The notes below the pieces were generated by a model. That model searched no databases and was not told where the DNA came from. It saw only the letters and a program-made list of their open reading frames with translations. Shown in pieces: positions 22,980-33,525 of a DNA stretch of 64,000 nucleotides. This stretch comes from Teratosphaeria epicoccoides (taxonomy: Eukaryota > Ascomycota > Dothideomycetes > Mycosphaerellales > Teratosphaeriaceae). The position numbers and the translations under genes were made by a program. The DNA lies in assembly GCA_021401465.1 (NCBI GenBank), contig JADDMT010000017.1, positions 345,787 through 409,786 of the forward strand, read 5' to 3'. Positions within the stretch are counted from its first letter, which is position 1; each line of letters starts with the position of its first letter.

Positions 22980-23906
22980 GAGCGGTTGAGTCGCTGAAAT
23001 GCGACTTTCATCATTCATAGCTATAGATACATGCGTAGGCATGAGCGAAGCGATGTACGTCCACACTTCGTGCCTGCACTGGCACGTTACTGAACGCGCA
23101 GCTCCTTTCGCTGCTTTCACTCGGCCGCAGGAAGTTTCCTTTCTCTCTGCTGTTACGTTGCTGTCGGAGAATACGCAGCCTGGAGGAGCCGTCATATCAG
23201 GTTCGAGGTCCTGGGAACGGGTAAGGTGCCCATGGTGGCTTCTGGCATCGCACGGCTACATCGGAAACGTTGACCTTTCACTTTGCCCTCTATGGCCACG
23301 CATGGAGCTGCTTCGAATACTCAGAGGAGTCGGAAATTCGAGTCAATCTGGGCACTAGTTCATTGCGGTAAAGAAAGGGAGGGCTACAAGGACAGAGCAT
23401 CGCGTTTCAGCTACATTCTATCGTTGATTGCAATTGCGATCTAAGCTTGGGCTATGACACATACCAACTCTGCACGATCGCGATCGTATACATGGTAGGC
23501 ATTGCGGTGACCGAAATTCCCAGCCTGGCCTGCAGGCTACAGAGTCGCAAGGTTGCGGCTCTGGTCAAAATACTGGCTCAAGTATAGAACACCCAACCGA
23601 GCTCCACACGAGACGCATGTACAGCATTTTTCTCGAGGCAAGCGGACGTGTCCTGCCTTTGAATCGATTTGGCAAGTCATCTTGGCCATCCACAATGCCT
23701 CTGGTCAAGCCGCTGATATAATATTGGTCCTTGTGGTGTCGACGACTGTGTGTGGTCTCTCTATGTCGCAGTTGCAGCGTCACACTCAATCAGAAGACTA
23801 TATATTGCCGCTCTGAAGGACCATGTGCACGTGTTTGGAGGGTTTGTATCGAACCCATTGGCATTGGTTATGGCGCCGCCAGCTTAAGACGATCATCAGC
23901 AACCTT
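22980..23906. other. Intergenic, nothing recognised
   Basis: 3' flank of the SAM carrier and 3' flank of the secreted protein gene (convergent). No coding signal or relic recognised. Confidence 0.45.
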
Positions 23907-24230
23907 CTATGTCTCCCAATGAATCAGGTTCAACGTACTGCAATCAGGTGAATTGAAGACCAGACAGACGCATGGGAACGCCTTGTTTTCCGGTAGGTTG
24001 TCCCCTTCCCATTTCACAACCGATCCAGAGCCGCCTTGCACACTATGACAGCCCCCGTAGGTGACCTTCGGCGGGTATGGATCGAAGGGTACGCTCCCAA
24101 GATATTTCCCAAGCGTGTCACAGCTGCCTTCGTATATAGAGCACCAGGTACCTGGAAACTCCGCGGCCGCATATTTTGCGAGAATGGCAATGGATGGAAG
24201 TAACCTTAGCATCCTCTGTGCCGGACTCAT
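23907..24230 (-). CDS. Small secreted cysteine-rich protein (effector-like), 107 residues
   Basis: ATG at 24230. The N-terminus MSPAQRMLRLLPSIAILAKYAAA looks like a signal peptide, with a likely cut after the Ala run. The mature part of about 84 residues has six cysteines, in the order TWC, GSC, GGC, PCVC, DC. It has no known domain and ends SPDCSTLNLIHWET. Size, signal peptide and even Cys number fit the broad class of fungal small secreted proteins, many of which act as effectors or antimicrobials; no specific activity can be inferred. It is intact while its neighbours are pseudogenes, which suggests either recent origin or continuing selection. No intron is needed. Confidence 0.65.
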   Translation of the reverse strand: MSPAQRMLRLLPSIAILAKYAAAEFPGTWCSIYEGSCDTLGKYLGSVPFDPYPPKVTYGGCHSVQGGSGSVVKWEGDNLPENKAFPCVCLVFNSPDCSTLNLIHWET

Positions 24231-25399
24231 TCTAGTAATAGCGAGGTTGAGTTCAGATACCGATTAAGAGTCCCGCCTGCTTATAGACCGTAGTGCAGCG
24301 ATCAAGACCCTGTTCGAGACTGGTGTCTTCTTGTCTGCTCTCGGAGAACGTAAGCAAGCAAACGAGCAGAGAGAGGTCTGGTGTGGAAGATGCGAGGGAG
24401 CGCTTTCATTTTCTAGAAATACGTGGGTCATAGGTAATTTCATCTCGCGAAGATGTAGACAGATACACCACTTGAGTTGTGAGACAATCATCAAAAACCA
24501 TAAGACCCGTGAGCGTCTCGGTCTAAACTTCCGTCACACGCCAGCCAATACATTACGCGGCCAAGCTGCTAGAAAATCGGGCCAAGCTCAATCATCAAGA
24601 GTGCAAGCCTCTTAACCATGTCGCGACCTGGATTCTCACATGTAACAGCGAAGGTTGTGTTAAAGTGCCGTGAGAGCAGCGAGGAAACACCACATGAGGA
24701 CTAAAAGTCAGATCTAGAGTGCCGTCGGAAAAGCTGCGGCGTGCAGCTGACATGCATCCGCGGAAGGACCGGTAGTGTTCTCTCTGGCCTGAAAGCAATG
24801 ATGGCAGTAGCCGTTTAGTCAGAAGGCAGTTGTCTGACTGGCAAAAGGGCATGAAAGGCATATAATATATGACTCCTGCAAAAGACCCAGATCTTCCGTG
24901 CCAAGCAAAAATTCAGGGTTGATCTTCATTTTGATCCAGGTACACACGAACGTAGTTCAATCAAAGGAAAGGATCTCGTCCATATCACGATAGTGACCTT
25001 CACCAATTGGTAAGCTCCGAGACGTAGCGGCATCCAGCTTGCGCGATCGAGGTCCGCAGGGTCCAGGTTCCGGGACCGCCAAAATATACGCGGACGTAAA
25101 CAGTCCGCCTACATCTCGTATGCTCCATCAGATGGCATCAACTGACATGCTGAGATCTAAGCTTTTTGAATCTACAGGTCCGTGTCATTGTGCTGGTCAG
25201 ACGTCAGGTCCTGCACAATTGATCCATTCTCCAATGTGATCTCTGTGACCCAAAGCGCCCTATATTAGGCACTTTGCGAGATTAAATGACAATACAGCCG
25301 CGAAGCTCCATGTGCACAAGCTTTTGTTGATGGTGGATCGTTTCGGCGTCAGGACTTGTGAGCGTCAGCGGGCAGATCAGACCTTTAGGCAAGAGCCAT
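24231..25399. other. Intergenic with possible further ABC transporter debris
   Basis: On the minus strand around 25250-25150 the short text TEITLENGSIVQDLTSDQ reads like coding sequence and may be a rearranged piece of the transporter relic to the right. Nothing else recognised. Confidence 0.3.
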
Positions 25400-26262
25400 C
25401 ATACCTGCTTGTAGTCTTGTCAAGCGATACCACTGGGCGGTTCGCCAAGGGGGCCTGCCTGTGCAAAGCACAGGAACTGCACTTGCTCGGACTACTATCG
25501 ATCCGGCCGCAAGTCCGCGTCCAGGCCGCCTTGTAAGTGCACGAACTTGTTCAACCACACTTTGGAGAGTGCCGCTGAGATATCTTTGGCATACAACTTA
25601 CCGAAAGGACCCAGGCTCGCTCTAATCGTGCTCGGCAGGAACAGAGAGTCTTGCGAAACGATACTGATCTGAGCCCTTTAACATATTGGCTGACTGAGAA
25701 GCTATGTCAATTCATCGATGAGGATTCGACCACGATGCAGATCGAGCATTTTCGGTCAAGCTGGATATAGCGTGCTCCTGCCGCTACCTGTACGACTCCT
25801 GGCTGCAACGTGTTGCCCAGCTGGTATGACGAGGGGAACACCTTCAAGAACAGGCTGGTCAGAGGACCTATGAAGTTGATCATGTCAGCTGTTTGGCGGC
25901 ATCGGGAGTGAAGTTGAGCTTACCCGTAGCTGGCAGTCACAGATTCGAAACGCAGCGTTCCATGAACAATCTGTCCGCTCATGATTGTGGTCAAGGCAGA
26001 ATCCTGGTCTTTCTGGTGTGTTCCTGAGACGAATTGCCCGATTCGTGTCACGACTCCAACGCTCGATTCAACCTCATTTCAGCTGGCTATGAGTTGGGCC
26101 AGTACCTGGCTAAATCCAATCATCATGACCAAGCCAACCCCTACGGTACTGCATTGAAATGGCCCTTCCATGTGAATACGATTCCGACAAGTGCTGCGCA
26201 TAAAGCTCCGACTATGAGTTGAAGCATAAACTGAAGCCAGTACTGCGCGCAGCTCAACACGT
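25400..26262 (-). pseudogene. C-terminal relic of an ABCC-type (MRP-like) ABC transporter
   Basis: Reading the minus strand from 26262 downward gives, across several frames, the order of TMD2 and NBD2 of a full ABCC transporter. First comes a hydrophobic stretch ending LIVGALCAALVGIVFTWKG, then FSQVLAQLIASEMRLNRALE. A Walker A-like RTGSGRST lies near 25790, then GRILID and a Q-loop block IVSQDSLFLPSTIRASLGPFG. A linker WLNKFVHLQGGLDADLR precedes a ruined signature region (two stops, then SEQVQFLCFAQA) and Walker B VVSLDKTT near 25420. There are several stops and frame changes. The N-terminal half, about 1000 residues in the family, is absent. The transporter would have been a plasma-membrane or vacuolar exporter. 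Not functional. Confidence 0.75.
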
Positions 26263-27167
26263 GAGCGGATTGCTGCGAGTTGTCTATCAGCCGGCAATTT
26301 TGTAATCTGTAGGCATGCGATAACAGCGTCCTCGAACCCTAGTGTGAAGTCGAAAGCTTTGCACTTTATTTGGTCCGGGGACCAAATTGAAAGTCGCAGT
26401 CCGAGGCAATCGTATATGAAGGCTACGAGATGGTGGCTATGGGTCTATCGCGGAGATGACCAAAAGGTAATGACCATGAGAACCATCTTGTAGCATCTGC
26501 ATGACTTGTCCGTTGAGCGTGTGTGGTCGAGCTTCCCAGAATGCATTCAGCCGTACGGTGGTGCAATCCTAGGTGCGGGATCTGTTCTGCAGATGATGAG
26601 CAGCTGCGCAGTCTTGCATCCAACACAGTTCGCATGCAAATCCAAAGTCTCTGGGAGGAAGGCCAGAGCTGTGATCCCTTTATTCAACAGCATCTTTTGC
26701 CCTTGCGAAGATAAATGAGTGTTCAATTCGTATGGACTTCAACTGTGTGTATAGAAATACCGCCGGATTCCTTGGGTCGATGTGGGAGGTGCGGCACCGT
26801 CGTGCTGAGTCGGTAATCAGTGGACAAACACAGCCGTGACTCGCGACTTCGTTCAGGCATCCTTGGTGCGGCTAAGCTGCCCTCAACCATAACACAGACA
26901 AGTCCGCAATCCCCGTCACACTTGCCGCTGTGCCATGCTGGGCAATTAACGACTTGCAGAAAGAACTAACGAATATGGGAAGTCCAATGGGTGGGCATTC
27001 GCAGGACTTCGTACAATCGTGACTGCCATGGCAATCTTCCATGAGGCATCAACATCGGACTCGTAACGCCGCAACACCACGCCAGATTCCAAACTCACGC
27101 AAACCGATCAACAGCTTTTTCCGTCCTACGCCTCTGATCTCACCTCTAGGCTCGTCCACAACACCAC
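26263..27167. other. Intergenic, nothing recognised
   Basis: Immediately upstream of the ABC relic the minus strand may hold a little more decayed transporter text (EDAVIACLQITKLPADRQ near 26330-26275), but this is uncertain. The remainder shows nothing. Confidence 0.35.
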
Positions 27168-27833
27168 TCACGACCTCAAAGCTCTCAGCCTCTCGCCCAA
27201 CCGATCCTCCCTTTCCTCTTCTCCCTGTGCCTTCGCAGCCTGAATCTCTGTCGCCGGCGTCGCGCCTGCCATCTCCTGTGACAGCTCCACACCCGCCTCG
27301 TCGGCCACCTGACTCATAAGCTTATCGACATCATCCTGAGGTGTGGCAACCGCGGTACTGTTTGACGTAGCGTTCTCGTAGTATCCAGTCGCGACATCCA
27401 GGTCCTCGAATTGCGTCTCAAATCTATCCATGACCGCTGAGATCTGGCACAAGTATTAGCGATTCCAAGCTCTGATCACCATGAGCTGCAATGATTCTCT
27501 CACCTTTTCCAAGTCCATACTCTTCATCGCGCTGTCCATGCCCTTAACCACGTTCGCCATGCTGCCCGTCACCTGCCGCATCGTGACGGCCGTCTGCACC
27601 CGGCTGCTCGTCGCATCAATCCGGCTCGCCAACCTCAGCAGATTCAGCTTCTCATTCTGTTTCCGTATTGCATTCTGCGCATAGATCTTGGCAATATCCC
27701 CGTGATTCTGCTGTATCGCCTTCTTGAGCTTCGCCTTCTCCGTCTGCTCGTCTTTACCAGCTTTCGCGGCCTGCCGGTTCAGCTGCTTTGCGGTGAACTT
27801 GAGGTTAAATAGAGCCTTTTCTAAGCCTGACAT
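27168..27833 (-). CDS. DID2: ESCRT-III-associated protein CHMP1/Did2
   Basis: Exons 27833-27504 and 27443-27168, 201 residues. The 60-nt intron (GTGAGA donor, CCAG acceptor) joins KSMDLEK to ISAVMDRFETQFEDLDV. The start MSGLEKALFNLKFTAKQLNRQ and the following basic helical region with KIYAQNAIRKQNEKLNLLRL are diagnostic of CHMP1. The C-terminus EREDRLGERLRALRS matches the MIM1 motif that recruits the AAA ATPase Vps4. Did2/CHMP1 works at endosomes in multivesicular body formation, coupling ESCRT-III disassembly to Vps4. The usual family length is about 200 residues, so the gene looks complete. Confidence 0.93.
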
Positions 27834-28602
27834 GGTGATGTGTCGGTGTTGGAAGGGTGCGTGCAGGCGCAGGATTGGGTTCAGGACTGGATGTGCTGTG
27901 CCCCGCGGGCAGTATCGAGGTCAGGAGTGGGGTCTGGTGGATCGCTGTTCTTATGGCGACTGGAGTAGATGCTTGAACGTCAGGCACTCCTTACGGGCCA
28001 TTTATTCACGTAAAGGTCTTGTTGGCGGGAAGTGAGCTAAGGTGATCGTGACTCTGAAGCCCGCATGTGGTACGGATCGCTTGGTGGGGCGCGAAAGTCT
28101 TGCGTCACAATTCCGATCACATGAAACTTGCGACTCGCCACGCGAATCACTTTTCTTGTAACGCCCAAATCTCCAATCTTCTTATCGAAGTGCAATGTGT
28201 CTGTAAGATCGAGTGCAGCTTGTTGGAGGCCTGGACTACGTCGTTATACATTTGTCTCTAGCCTTAAGCTAGCCAGTCAATCGTTTGAGAGGTATGCCAA
28301 CACATGTTGCCACTCGAAGTATAGCATCAAGCTGTCAACCACATCTACGAGCAGTAAACCATGCCAGTGACCTGTCAATCATATTGACCAGCAGCCAATT
28401 GTATGTACCAGCTGTTATCCCTATCAACCAGCTGTCATTGATATCAACCAGCTGTCATTCATATCAACCAGTCATCAGGGAGTCGATTAATTATCGAAAT
28501 CACTGATTATTATACGCCGAACCTACATTCTTATGATACACCTAGACAGCACCTGCAAGCGCTAGTTTCCAAGCAGCGCCCTCCACGCACAGCAATCAAG
28601 CC
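27834..28602. other. Intergenic containing a minisatellite
   Basis: CHMP1 promoter on the left, 3' flank of the deaminase pseudogene on the right, and a 20-bp tandem array in between (listed separately). No gene seen. Confidence 0.5.
28382..28477. repeat. 20-bp tandem repeat, about five units
   Basis: Units begin at 28382, 28402, 28422, 28442 and 28462, exactly 20 bases apart. The clearest unit is TATCAACCAGCTGTCATTGA, with its neighbour differing at one base. The first unit (TATTGACCAG...) and second (TATGTACCAG...) are more diverged, and the last is cut short. A looser echo (CTGTCAACCACATCTACGAG) lies just upstream near 28333. No coding role. Confidence 0.85.
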
Positions 28603-30103
28603 TCAAGCCCGCGCTGAGTCGACTCGTTGGTGCATGCTGCTCAAAGGGAGCTCCTTCGCTTCCAGACCGTCGAAACCAGGCATTGTCTTCTCTGGCGAGT
28701 CTACACGCTCATGCATGCAGTCTGGAACGGGCTCTGGAGTCACTTGCCGCGTCAGGTCAGGACGTGGTGCTGCAAGGGAATTCTTCGATGACGGGCTCTT
28801 TGGACTGTCGAGCTCCTGAAGGATGCTGTCCCGCTTCTTCAAGACGAACTCTTCGGGCCGAAAAGCCTGACCAAGTCTTTGGGAGGCCGCGACTTATTCG
28901 ATGGATTTGAAATACGGTTCATCTATCAGATGATCTCCAGGGACAAACTGCGCTTTGACCTATTGGCAGCACTAACCTTGACAGTCTTCACCTGGAGCTT
29001 CAATGTGGCATCCTCATCGACTACAATTATGGCATGTGGATGCATCTGGAGGCTCGACAGCGTCCACATGTGGTTGATGCCGCCCTCGAAACACTTCTGT
29101 AGCGCAAGCGCCTTGCGCACACCAGTGGTAATGATGACCACTTCTCGTGCCTTGTGGTTCAACTTCAGCCGTGACTACGTCTTCGAACCGTACTACAGGA
29201 ACTTACGTCCATGACGGTCTGCACGCCAACCGTTAAGGCCATTTTGGGCACCTTATTCAGATCATCTCCGAAATAACGCGAATTCGCGATGATGGTGTCA
29301 TAGGCGAGAGTCTTCACTCTTATACGACCTCGTAAGCTCAAGCCTGGCTCATTGAACGCAAAGTGCCCGTCGGGACCGATTCCACCAAGAAAGAGCTCGA
29401 TGCCGCCTGCGCGTTTGATTTTCTCCTCGTAGGCAATGCACTCGGCTTCGAGGTCTTCTGCATTGCCGTTCAGGATATCAATGTTCTCCGGGTTCACGGC
29501 AACGTGGCTGAAGAAGTGATTGTACATGAAACTGTGGTAAGACTCAGGGTGCTCCCGAGGTAGATGAACATATTCATCCAACGGGAGTGTTAGCACATGT
29601 TGCCTGAAACATGCTGTGAAGCCAGGGCGAAATTGCCACTAGGAGCGCTCAGCACTCCATAGCCTGCTGTCGATTGCTCCTCTGTAGTACTTTGATGGAA
29701 TTGATATGCTGCTACCCGCGGCGATACGCATGGCATCGGCAGCAAACAGCCTCCCGAAGCCAACGGAGTGCTTCGTCCCGTGATGCAGCATGGCCTGTTC
29801 TCAAATAGGGTATATCGTGCGCACCATGTTGAAAGTGATGACATGCTTAAATGAGATTTCGCCATGTTTATGCGCAGCCACAAGATTTTTGTAGATGCCC
29901 TCTGGCGACGATCCTGTTGGCAGTCCGAGCACAAACGGCCCCAGGTGTGGGTTCAAACGACTTGATCCGATCTTGTTGTTGTGTAGACCGGCAGTCAAAT
30001 CTCCGGATGTTTAGGATTGTCTTGCGCTCGAAACCAATGATGTAGTAAGCAATGTACTTCGAGGCGACCTCTTTGTCGTTTCTAATGATTAGACGCCTAG
30101 CAT
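28603..30103 (-). pseudogene. NAG1: Glucosamine-6-phosphate deaminase pseudogene (NAG1/NagB family)
   Basis: Nearly the whole enzyme can be read on the minus strand. In order: RLIIRNDKEVASKYIAYYII, RIKSFEPTP, PFVLGLPTGSSPEGIYKNL, HVITFNM, DEYVHLPREHPESYHSFM, FLGGIGPDGHFAFNEPG, LTVGVQTVMD, AREVVIITTG and NHMWTLSSLQMHPHAI. YFKSIE and a long C-terminal tail follow. It is broken in at least five places. The only ATG (30103) is two bases out of frame. A base is lost between EPTP and PFVLG near 29942. The acceptor before DEYV is TTG instead of AG although its CTAAC branch survives. The acceptor before YFKSIE is CG. A TAA at 28896-28894 cuts the tail. The family converts glucosamine-6-phosphate to fructose-6-phosphate and ammonia. 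One intron (GTAAGT, MD to AREVV) is still perfect, so decay is recent. Confidence 0.85.
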
Positions 30104-31094
30104 GCTACTTAGCCAATGTCTTGCCGGACGTGGCGATTGGGCTTACATAGCGATTGCAGGTCGGTTTCAGGGTGAGGCGGTCAGTGCACAACGTCTTAAG
30201 AATCGGTTATGCGTCTCAATATGTGGCACAGGGTGAGGAGAGAATGCAAGGAGAAAATCGACCATGGTACCTGCCTTGCCATGCGTCGAGTGACGTCCCA
30301 CAGTCGCACTTACCTGAAGTTCGAGCACCATACGAGAGTAGGGCTGTTGCGGTGAGCATGCAGCAGAGATGCACCCACGGTGTGCTACGTTGGCTACCCC
30401 CCTTGGCCGGCGTCAGCAGCCAGCGTAAAGCCTGGGCCAAAGCTCAGCGGTAATAACATGGCCACTACACACATGGTTGTCATCCCGTGGGAAAGTGGTG
30501 TCATGACATGCAGAGTCCCTTGCGCAATCAGGTGGCGCTCACGTTGCAATCAAGGATGGAGAGGGAGAGGGAGGCGGCCCATGAGAGCGACTGCCTCCTG
30601 TGACCCACTCGCTTCCGGCCTTCCAGATGTAGCTGATGGCCCGAACAGATAGTCGATCCTTCGTCATCATTGGCTGCATCGGGTTGCGCCATAATTGATA
30701 CAAAAGTGATGAAGGATCCAGCGCATCGGTGACGCGAGGCAAGATGCAGTAGCACGTTGTAGCGTGCCACAAAAAGTTGGGTGACTGCTCGACAACGGCT
30801 ATACAAAGAATCGAGAGAACATCGTGGCTGAGAAGGGTAGGTGGGGGCGGGAGTCTGTGCGCCTTCCCTCAGCGCTGCAACTGCAGGGACGACCAGGGTT
30901 CAGCTGGCTGGTTCGGTTAAGTTGATATACAGAATTATACTCCTGCTCAAAAATCAACCACCGCGCCGCATAGCACTCGGCACTGAGCTGAGTCAACATT
31001 CGCTCGCGGTCAACGCAAATGCCGTAAAAAGCTTCCGCAGCTGCATCAACCTACGATCACTTGCCAGCAACACACAGACTTATCAACCATCGAC
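30104..31094. other. Shared upstream region, deaminase pseudogene and transporter
   Basis: 991 bases between divergent starts in the GlcNAc cluster. No gene seen. One Ndt80-like site is listed separately. Confidence 0.45.
31012..31020 (+). promoter_or_regulatory. Candidate Ndt80/RON1-type binding site
   Basis: AACGCAAAT matches the NCRCAAAW core known for Ndt80-class factors (middle sporulation element), 75 bases before the transporter ATG. The cluster encodes such a factor. One short match could be chance, and I did not find a clear copy before the other cluster genes. Confidence 0.25.
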
Positions 31095-32752
31095 ATGGCG
31101 GACACGCCGCAGGGCAAGAGGCCCGAGGAGCACGTTGGGTCGCCCACGTACTCGCTGGAAAACGAGCATGCCGCTGTCGACATTCCTACAGGTTGGAAGT
31201 ATCGTGCACCCAAGATCGGGACGTGCAGGCTTCCATGGTATGCGAGTCCTGAGGCTCAACTCCTCCTCGTCGCGGGCGTCTGCTTCCTGTGCCCTGGCAT
31301 GTTCAATGCCGTCAATGGTCTTGGCGGTGGTGGTCAACTATCATCCAAAGTCTCCGACGACGCCAACATGGCCCTCTACGCGACATTCTCAGTCGTTGGC
31401 TTCTTCGCTGGCACGATCACCAACACCCTCGGCATCAAAACCGCGCTCTCCTTCGGCGGTATCGGCTACGCGGTCTACATCTCGAGCTACTTGTGCTACA
31501 ACCACACGCAGAATGCTGGTTACACCATTTTTGCGGGTGCACTCCTTGGTGCTTGCGCCGGTATACTCTGGTCAGCTCAAGGTGCAATCATGATGTCTTA
31601 CCCGCACGAGAAGGTACGTCTGCTCCGGTGAATGTGCATTGCGATGAATGCTGACCCTCCTCGTTCACATAGGACAAGGGTCGTTACATCTCCTGGTTCT
31701 GGATAATATTCAACCTTGGAAGCGTCATCGGCAGTCTCATTCCGCTTGGCCAGAACATCCACAAGACGAGCGCGGGCACCGTTAGCGACGGCACGTACGT
31801 TGGCTTTCTGGTGTTGACTTTCTTGGGCGCCTGTCTGGCCTTGACCTTGGTCAATGCAAAGCAGGTTGTGCGCAAGGACGGTTCCAGGATCATTCTCATG
31901 AAGCATCCCACCTGGCAGACCGAGCTGTATGGCCTCTGGACCACGCTACTGTCTGATCCGTACATCATCTTGCTCTGGCCCATGTTCTTTGCCTCCAACT
32001 GGTTCTACACCTACCAATTCAACGATGTCAACCTTGCCAGGTTCAACACCCGCACTCGCGCGTTGAACAACACGCTGTACTGGACGTCACAGATCGTCGG
32101 AGCCACCGTGTTCGGATACGCACTCGACTTCCCAGGAGTCCGTCGCCGCACCCGCGCCATCGGTGCTTGGATCGCTTTGTTTGTCTTGACCTTTGCTATC
32201 TGGGGCGGTGGTTATGCATTCCAAAAGCAGTATACCCGAGCGTCCGTCTCAGCAGACAGCTTCGTCCCTGACGATTGGACCACCGGCGGCTACGTCGGCC
32301 CAATGTTCCTCTATATGTTCTATGGTTTCTATGACGCTGCTTGGCAGACTTGCGTCTATTGGTAAGAACTGATCGCTTCAATCTGTCTGAGTACTCGCAG
32401 CTGACTTTACTTGCGCAGGTTCATGGGCGCAATGACGAACAACAGCCGCAAGTTGGCTAACTTTGCCGGCTTCTATAAAGGCATCCAGTCTGCTGGCGCC
32501 GCCATCATCTGGCGTTTGGACGGCCTCGACGATGCGCCAGCGTACATGAACTTGTTCGCCTCTTGCTGGGGTCTTCTGGCCGGCAGCTTGGTGATCGCAG
32601 CTCCAGTCATGGTTTGGAAGATCAGGGACACAATCTCCGTTGAGGAGGACATCAAGTTCACGGACGAAACTGTCGATGAAGTCCTGGGACACAATATCGC
32701 CGAGTCGGAGTCTCCAGACACTGAGAAGGTCGCCTCACGATCGAAGGTATGA
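31095..32752 (+). CDS. UNC93-like major facilitator transporter of the GlcNAc cluster
   Basis: Exons 31095-31613, 31673-32361 and 32419-32752, 513 residues. Introns are 59 nt (GTACGT/ATAG) and 57 nt (GTAAGA/GCAG). About 11-12 hydrophobic segments are visible, starting at residue 55 (QLLLVAGVCFLCPGMFNAV). The GxxNxLGGGGQ stretch and GAGILWSAQGAIM-like segment (here GACAGILWSAQGAIMMSYP) are typical of the DUF895/UNC93-like branch of the MFS. The C-terminal tail is acidic and cytosolic. In Trichoderma reesei a transporter of this kind is part of the RON1-controlled GlcNAc cluster, so a role in uptake or handling of GlcNAc or a related compound is likely, but the substrate is inferred from context only. 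All splice sites and the frame are intact. Confidence 0.85.
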
Positions 32753-33111
32753 AGCATTTCTAGCAATGGTCAGTTAGCCATCTGCCCTGGAGGCGAGGAG
32801 CACGGGACTGTTCTTGGCTTGATGCTATCCGGAGATGAGAGCTCCAAGGTGAGTAGCTCCTCAATTGTAAGACCAGATGAGAAATCGAAGATAGCCTGAG
32901 TGCAGTTCGGAGTACGATGGCCACTTTTTGCCCCTGTTCCAGATCGGGGACCGAAAGGGTACATCGTCCCCTTGGCTACAAGATCTTGTCCTATTTACCC
33001 TTCGCGTCCTTTAATTATCTGTCCTTACGTTCCCCCGCTTTCCGCTCAAGAAAGCTGATCGAAAGCATCAGTTCCACAACTCCCACTCATATCAACGCTT
33101 ACTTGCCCAGC
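32753..33111. other. Short intergenic stretch inside the GlcNAc cluster
   Basis: 3' end of the transporter gene and promoter of the small secreted protein. No further element recognised. Confidence 0.45.
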
Positions 33112-33525
33112 ATGCGCGCCGCTATCATTGTCATTGGGCTTTTCGGCTCTGAAGCCTTTGGCACCACGGCGTCTTTGTTGTGCAACTCTGGCACCCCTGG
33201 CGATGGCAGATGCAACACTGTCTGCGTAAGCCAATATCCGACACTTGTAGAATGCTGTGAGCTGAATGCTGACGGCACGAGACAGTGCAAACCCAGTCTG
33301 GCAGCACCCTCAAACGGGTTCCCAACATGGAGAGTGATTGTTGGAAATGGTGAGTTTTAGCTGCTTGTGTGCCATGAATGGAGAGGAAATCTGGCGGAGG
33401 CGGGCGCGTGCTGTGAGATAGTCCGGTCGCTGACGGTGACAATTCCAGGATCTGGTCCACCACCAGGCTATGCTCAAACTTGCAACTCGGCGGGTGAGGA
33501 CGGCGAGATTTTCTGCGCGCAGTAA
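33112..33525 (+). CDS. Small secreted protein with eight cysteines, two exons
   Basis: Exons 33112-33349 and 33449-33525, 104 residues. The 99-nt intron has GTGAGT donor, CTGAC branch and CCAG acceptor, and joins VGN to GSGPPPGYAQTC. The start MRAAIIVIGLFGSEAFG is a short signal peptide. The mature protein has eight Cys, with a double Cys in the middle (VECC), and the second exon supplies the last two (QTC and IFC). Eight Cys with a central CC recalls hydrophobins, but the spacing does not fit that family and the chain is not hydrophobic enough. It may be an effector-like or cell-wall protein. It lies between the transporter and kinase of the GlcNAc cluster, so co-regulation by chitin-derived sugar is possible but unproven. 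Confidence 0.7.

Noticed and set aside
28603..30103. Repeat-induced point mutation (RIP) as the cause of the deaminase decay
   Set aside because: Indels and non C-to-T changes at splice sites dominate; only the TAA fits RIP.
33112..33525. Hydrophobin identity for the eight-cysteine secreted protein
   Set aside because: Eight Cys and a CC pair are present, but the spacing and low hydrophobicity do not fit class I or II hydrophobins.
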